Source: JBDREF01 sp043820045
Lineage (GTDB): Bacteria; Planctomycetota; Phycisphaerae; Sedimentisphaerales; Anaerobacaceae
DNA length: 9,758 nt
Direction: 5' to 3'
NCBI GenBank assembly: GCA_043820045.1
Contig: JBDREF010000088.1
Span: 1 to 9,758 of the forward strand
Below, in pieces: positions 6,601-9,758 of the stretch; position 1 is the first letter of the stretch; the number at the start of each line of letters is the position of its first letter. The notes beneath the pieces are model-generated. The model made no database searches, was not told the origin of the DNA, and worked only from the letters and a program-made list of their open reading frames with translations. A program made the translations under genes and the position numbers.

Positions 6601-8262
6601 GGCGGCCAGTTACCGGGACGCAAAGTAACCGAAGAAATCGCAGTTCTGAGGCATTCGACGCCGGGCGTGACACTTATATCGCCGCCCCCTCATCATGACA
6701 TATATTCAATCGAGGATTTGGCACAGCTTATATACGACCTCAAGTGCAGCAATCCCGGAGTGAAGGTGTCGGTTAAACTCGTTGCCGAAGTCGGCGTCGG
6801 AACAATCGCCGCCGGCGTGGCCAAGGGCAATGCCGACGAGGTCCTTATCAGCGGGCACGACGGGGGCACCGGGGCCAGTCCGCTTTCTTCGATTAAACAC
6901 ACCGGCTGTCCCTGGGAGCTTGGCGTGGCCGAGACCCAGCAGGTGCTCCTGCTCAACGGCCTGCGGGACCGGATAAGGGTCCAGGCAGACGGTCAGATGA
7001 AGACCGGCAGGGATGTTGCGGTCGCGGCGCTGCTCGGTGCAGAGCGATTTGGATTCGGTACCGCGGCACTTGTTACGATGGGGTGCACTCTGCTGCGCCA
7101 CTGTCATCATGGCACTTGCACGTTCGGCATTGCGACTCAGGACCCCGAGCTTCGAGCACGCTTTGCAGGCAAACCGGAATATATCGAACGATTCATGCAC
7201 TTTGTTGCCGAAGAAGTCCGAGGGATTATGTCGCAGCTCGGCTTCCGCAAGCTCGAAGATATGGTGGGAAGGGTCGAGAAGCTCTCCGTTTCCAAAGCCA
7301 TCGACCACTGGAAAGCTAAAGGGCTCGATTTCTCCGCCATTTTCCACCGGCCCGAGATCGCCAAAGACGCATCGCTGCGGCAGGTGAACCCGCAGCCGAG
7401 CAAGATCGACGACCATCTTGACTGGAAGATCCTGGAAGAATCCAAGCCGGCCATCGAAAACAAGGATAAGACCGTCGTCGAGATGGCAATTCGCAATACG
7501 AACCGTACCGCAGGTGCGATTCTGAGCAATCACATAGTGCGCAAACATGGGCCGGAGGGATTGCCAGACGGCACGCTCGAAGTGGTCTTACGCGGCTCGG
7601 CGGGTCAGAGCTTCGGCGCGTTTCTCGCGCCGGGAGTGACGCTCAGACTTATCGGCGAGAGCAACGACTATCTGGGCAAGAGCCTCTCCGGCGGCCGGAT
7701 CGTAGTCCAACAGCCTGAGAATTCCCCCTTCGCTGCCCACGAGAACATCATCGTGGGAAATACGCTGCTCTACGGCGCCACCTCCGGGGAGGTCTTTATC
7801 AACGGCGTCGCGGGCGAGCGGTTCGCCGTGCGTAACAGCGGAGCCTCGGCAGTTGTCGAAGGCGTCGGCGACCACGGCTGCGAGTATATGACCGGCGGAG
7901 TGGTTGTCGTGCTCGGCAAGACCGGCTGCAATTTCGCCGCCGGCATGAGCGGCGGCACGGCATACGTTCTCGACGAGATACAGCTTTTCGACACGCTCTG
8001 CAATCTCGACATGGTTGAGCTGGAAAACGTCTGGCGGCAGGAAGACAGGGATTTGCTGCACGACCTGATCGAGCGTCATCTCCGCTGGACGCAGAGCAAG
8101 CGCGCCGGGGACATTCTGGACGCATGGCCGGACATGATGGGCAAATTCGTAAAAGTCATTCCGATAGATTATCGCCGTGCCCTTGAGAAGATGCGGGCGG
8201 CCGAACAACGCGACACCGAGACAACTCCCGCAACTGAGGAGGTCTTTCAATGGGCGAAGTAA
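3700..8262 (+). CDS. gltB: Glutamate synthase large (alpha) subunit, GltB
   Basis: Catalytic subunit of bacterial glutamate synthase (GOGAT): it hydrolyses glutamine and delivers ammonia through an internal channel to 2-oxoglutarate, yielding two glutamates per cycle with GltD. At 1520 residues it is full length. An N-terminal propeptide of 19 residues precedes Cys20 (HDACGIG), the nucleophile of the class II glutamine amidotransferase domain (about 20-430). That domain also shows HQRYSTNTFP at 229-238, HNGEINT at 251-257 and DRNGLRP at 367-373. A central domain spans about 470-770. The FMN/synthase domain (about 850-1185) has GAMSHGSIS at 883-891, GEGGED at 912-917 and GHDGGTGASP at 1052-1061. 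Cys1129, Cys1135 and Cys1140 form the C-x5-C-x4-C motif of the [3Fe-4S] cluster. The C-terminal GXGXG beta-helix domain (about 1260-1450) includes the glycine-rich stretch 1399-1419. All key residues are present. The last 13 nt overlap gltD. Confidence 0.98.
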   Translation: MTGQFKDIGLYEARREHDACGIGAVVNISGRQDHAIIEYGKQILLNLHHRGATGADETTGDGAGILFQIPHEFFRAEGRKLDFSLPDPHRYGIGMVFGSQDAEVRERCEKILESAIHHYGVKVIGWRQVPSSNDCLGEIALAAEPSIRQVFVDAAGFESEQFERRLYMARRRAERLVRAELGDKGEDFYVTSLSCRTICYKGMFMAWQLFAYYPDLADERVKSALAIVHQRYSTNTFPSWRLAQPFRCIAHNGEINTLSGNRASMRARETKMVSELFAEGMSDLLPVLSPEASDSACFDSSLEMLVRAGRNMPHSVMMMIPEAFGPKYHISTAKRAFYEYHASIMEPWDGPAAMVFTDGRLIGGTLDRNGLRPCRYLVTTDGLAIVASEAGVVEFPPEKIRKKGRLRPGHMFLVDTVEGREISDNEVKSKVARRMPYRRWLEENRIELRGLFDAPKLVHSDAETIAQRMRAFGYTREELKMILTPMAIDGQEPVGSMGNDTPLAVLSNKPRLLFNYFKQLFAQVTNPPIDPLREGLVMSLMMFTGKRRNILEETPEHCRQLKLPHPILTNEDIERLRTVRRGDFKVATISALFEPDAANAGKSLRRGLDALLDGAEQAIKDGACLIIISDRDSSETKAPIPSVLATAAVHRGLLNRGLRGEAGLIVESGEPREVMHFCLLCGYGTNAINPYMAFESLDELQRQGELPAEMEPIQIADNYLAAVKKGILKTMSKMGISTLRSYHGAQLFEAIGLNKSLVNEYFTDTSSRIGGIGLDEIAKEALARHDSAYAERPSGSLELDFGGDYHFRHTGEVHLWNPTTVSKLQHAVINDDAAVYADYARAVNDQAQKLCTLRGLFEFTGGEPIPIDQVEPAGEIVKRFCTGAMSHGSISKEAHECMAIAMNRLGAMSNTGEGGEDPARYTPEPNGDSKDCAIKQVASARFGVTINYLAHAKELQIKMAQGAKPGEGGQLPGRKVTEEIAVLRHSTPGVTLISPPPHHDIYSIEDLAQLIYDLKCSNPGVKVSVKLVAEVGVGTIAAGVAKGNADEVLISGHDGGTGASPLSSIKHTGCPWELGVAETQQVLLLNGLRDRIRVQADGQMKTGRDVAVAALLGAERFGFGTAALVTMGCTLLRHCHHGTCTFGIATQDPELRARFAGKPEYIERFMHFVAEEVRGIMSQLGFRKLEDMVGRVEKLSVSKAIDHWKAKGLDFSAIFHRPEIAKDASLRQVNPQPSKIDDHLDWKILEESKPAIENKDKTVVEMAIRNTNRTAGAILSNHIVRKHGPEGLPDGTLEVVLRGSAGQSFGAFLAPGVTLRLIGESNDYLGKSLSGGRIVVQQPENSPFAAHENIIVGNTLLYGATSGEVFINGVAGERFAVRNSGASAVVEGVGDHGCEYMTGGVVVVLGKTGCNFAAGMSGGTAYVLDEIQLFDTLCNLDMVELENVWRQEDRDLLHDLIERHLRWTQSKRAGDILDAWPDMMGKFVKVIPIDYRRALEKMRAAEQRDTETTPATEEVFQWAK
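8237..8242 (+). promoter_or_regulatory. Ribosome binding site of gltD inside gltB
   Basis: A full AGGAGG sits within the last codons of gltB, 7 nt before the gltD ATG at 8250. With the 13-nt gene overlap it indicates translationally linked synthesis of the two subunits. Confidence 0.8.
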
Positions 8263-9674
8263 GAGGTTTTCTAAATTACAAACGACAGGAAGTGGGGCAT
8301 CGCCCGATTGAAGAACGGGTCAGGGACTTCTCTGAACTGGACCTGCCGCTCACCCCAGACCAGATATATCAGCAGGCAGCCAGGTGCATGGACTGCGGCA
8401 TACCGTTTTGCCACGGCACAGGCTGTCCCCTGGGAAACTCCATACCCGATTTCAACGAGCTGATATATAAAGACAAATGGCGGGAAGCTTGTGAGCTGGT
8501 ACATATCACCAATAACTTTCCTGAAATCACCGGCCGAATCTGCCCGGCTCCATGCGAGTCTGCGTGCACGCTCGCGGTCAACGACGAGCCAGTGTTAATC
8601 AGGCATATCGAGCTTCAAATCGTCGAGCGAGGATTCGAAGAAGGGTGGATCAAGCCGCTCTCGGCGGCACAGAAGACCGGGAAGAGGGTTGCGGTGATAG
8701 GCTCCGGGCCCGCGGGCCTGGCGACGGCCCAGGAACTTGCGCGTGCCGGCCATGATGTCGTCGTTTTTGAAAAGGACGAACGCCCCGGAGGTATCATGAG
8801 GTACGGCATTCCGGACTTCAAGCTCGCCAAACACGTTATCGACCGCAGATTGGAACAGTTGATTGCGGAAGGCGTCCAGTTTGAAACAGGCGTCTTTGTG
8901 GGAGAGGATGTCTCCGTTCGTTACCTGCGAAAAATGTTCGATTGTATCTGCCTGACGATGGGCGCCGGCCAGCCGCGAGACCTGAATATAGCCGGCAGAG
9001 GATATGAGAATATTCTCTTCGCCATGGATTACCTCAAAGCGCAAAACAGACTCTGCTCCGGCGAAGCTGCTGAGGAGTCCAGGATCCCCACTGCTATGAA
9101 CAAGGTTGTGGTGGTCATCGGAGGCGGCGATACCGGAAGCGACTGCGTCGGAACCGCGAGAAGGCAGGGAGCAAAGGAAATCCATCAGCTTGAGATTCTG
9201 CCAAAACCTCCGGAAAGCCGCCCACTCGACACGCTCTGGCCCATGTGGCCCCGGATCATGAGAACATCTTCGTCGCATGAGGAAGGGTGCCGGCGTCAGT
9301 GGAGCGTGATGACCAGGAGCTTCTCAGGTGTGGAAACTCGCGTCAGCCGACTGAATTGCTGCAAGGTCGACTGGGTAAAAAAGAACGGCAACTGGAAGCT
9401 GAAAGAGCTGCCGGACAGCGATTTTACTCTTGACGCCGACCTGGTATTGCTGGCTATGGGCTTCCTGCATCCGGTCCACGAGGGATTGGCAAAAAATCTG
9501 GGCCTGCGGCTCGACGAAAGGGGTAATGTCGCCGTCAACGATTATCAGACCAGCGAGCCGTGGGTTTTTGCCGCCGGCGACACAGCCAGCGGCGCATCAT
9601 TGGTCGTAACCGCGATAAACAGCGGTCGCCGGGCTGCGACGGCTATCAACCGATGGCTCGCAAAGAACAGTTAG
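8250..9674 (+). CDS. gltD: Glutamate synthase small (beta) subunit, GltD
   Basis: FAD-containing, probably NADPH-dependent subunit that passes electrons to the FMN of GltB. At 474 residues it has the family length. The N-terminal domain carries the [4Fe-4S] ligands as Cys46-x2-Cys49-x4-Cys54-x4-Cys59 and Cys98-x3-Cys102-x3-Cys106. The FAD-binding fold shows GSGPAG at 151-156 followed by an acidic strand end and RPGG. The NAD(P)H-binding fold shows GGGDTG at 291-296, and the C-terminal FAD contact is the AAGDTASGAS segment. Arg residues soon after the GGGDTG motif (ARRQGA) fit NADPH preference, as in proteobacterial GltD; the cofactor is not proven. The start overlaps the gltB end by 13 nt in another frame and has an ideal ribosome binding site. 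No frameshift or missing motif is seen. Related proteins (dihydropyrimidine dehydrogenase N-terminal part, NfnB-like subunits) share this fold, but the pairing with gltB settles the identity. Confidence 0.97.
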   Translation: MGEVRGFLNYKRQEVGHRPIEERVRDFSELDLPLTPDQIYQQAARCMDCGIPFCHGTGCPLGNSIPDFNELIYKDKWREACELVHITNNFPEITGRICPAPCESACTLAVNDEPVLIRHIELQIVERGFEEGWIKPLSAAQKTGKRVAVIGSGPAGLATAQELARAGHDVVVFEKDERPGGIMRYGIPDFKLAKHVIDRRLEQLIAEGVQFETGVFVGEDVSVRYLRKMFDCICLTMGAGQPRDLNIAGRGYENILFAMDYLKAQNRLCSGEAAEESRIPTAMNKVVVVIGGGDTGSDCVGTARRQGAKEIHQLEILPKPPESRPLDTLWPMWPRIMRTSSSHEEGCRRQWSVMTRSFSGVETRVSRLNCCKVDWVKKNGNWKLKELPDSDFTLDADLVLLAMGFLHPVHEGLAKNLGLRLDERGNVAVNDYQTSEPWVFAAGDTASGASLVVTAINSGRRAATAINRWLAKNS

Positions 9675-9676
9675 AG

Positions 9677-9720
9677 GCAATGTCGCTTTGGATCTGAAAA
9701 GTGCTCCTCGCACACATTGC
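9677..9720. repeat. Weak inverted repeat downstream of gltD
   Basis: GCAATGT (9677-9683) and ACATTGC (9714-9720) are perfect 7-bp arms. Next to the right arm is a small stem GTGC-TCCTC-GCAC (9701-9713), so the RNA could fold as one stem with a 17-nt bulge. No T run follows, so it is not a standard intrinsic terminator. The rest of 9675-9758 shows no supported gene. Confidence 0.25.
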
Positions 9721-9758
9721 TCCGGCATGATGGTCCTCAAGAACTGTGCAATCCGACC

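Noticed and set aside
9727..9758. Possible start of a further gene (ATG ATG GTC...) open to the window end.
   Set aside because: No ribosome binding site upstream and only ten codons visible, too few to judge.
1..9758. A hidden novel defence, mobile or biosynthetic system.
   Set aside because: All coding space is accounted for by five well-known nitrogen-assimilation genes; the only unexplained structure is in the short intergenic gaps.

Overview
The window is a chromosomal nitrogen-assimilation locus from a bacterium. All five genes lie on the + strand: the C-terminal half of an ammonium transporter (amt), a PII signal protein, a type III glutamine synthetase (glnN), and the large and small subunits of glutamate synthase (gltB, gltD). 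I cannot fix the organism from the sequence. A type III glutamine synthetase beside PII, moderately high GC, strong Shine-Dalgarno sites, a short GltB propeptide and a GC-rich palindromic intergenic repeat would suit a planctomycete of the Phycisphaerae type or another PVC-group or anaerobic environmental bacterium. That placement is a low-confidence inference.

Layout: positions 2-676 hold the 3' part of amt, which is cut by the window edge. The PII gene follows 17 nt later (694-1038). After a 115-nt gap holding a palindrome and a TTGACA box comes glnN (1154-3262). The 437-nt gap 3263-3699 is the most structured non-coding part. It contains a long GC-rich hairpin, a seven-T tract, a REPIN-like pair of inverted 27-nt palindromes, an AT-rich probable promoter zone with two TATAAT boxes inside an inverted repeat, and a leader hairpin. 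gltB (3700-8262) and gltD (8250-9674) overlap by 13 nt and are surely co-translated. The last 84 nt hold no supported gene.

The genes form one pathway. Amt brings in ammonium, PII senses nitrogen/energy state and probably gates Amt, glutamine synthetase fixes ammonium into glutamine, and GltBD turns glutamine plus 2-oxoglutarate into two glutamates (the GS-GOGAT cycle). The most informative oddities are a PII protein with no tyrosine at all, which rules out classical uridylylation at Tyr51, and the REPIN-like element with compensatory stem changes between its two halves. I found no phage, CRISPR, defence or transposase gene and no evidence of an undescribed multi-gene system.
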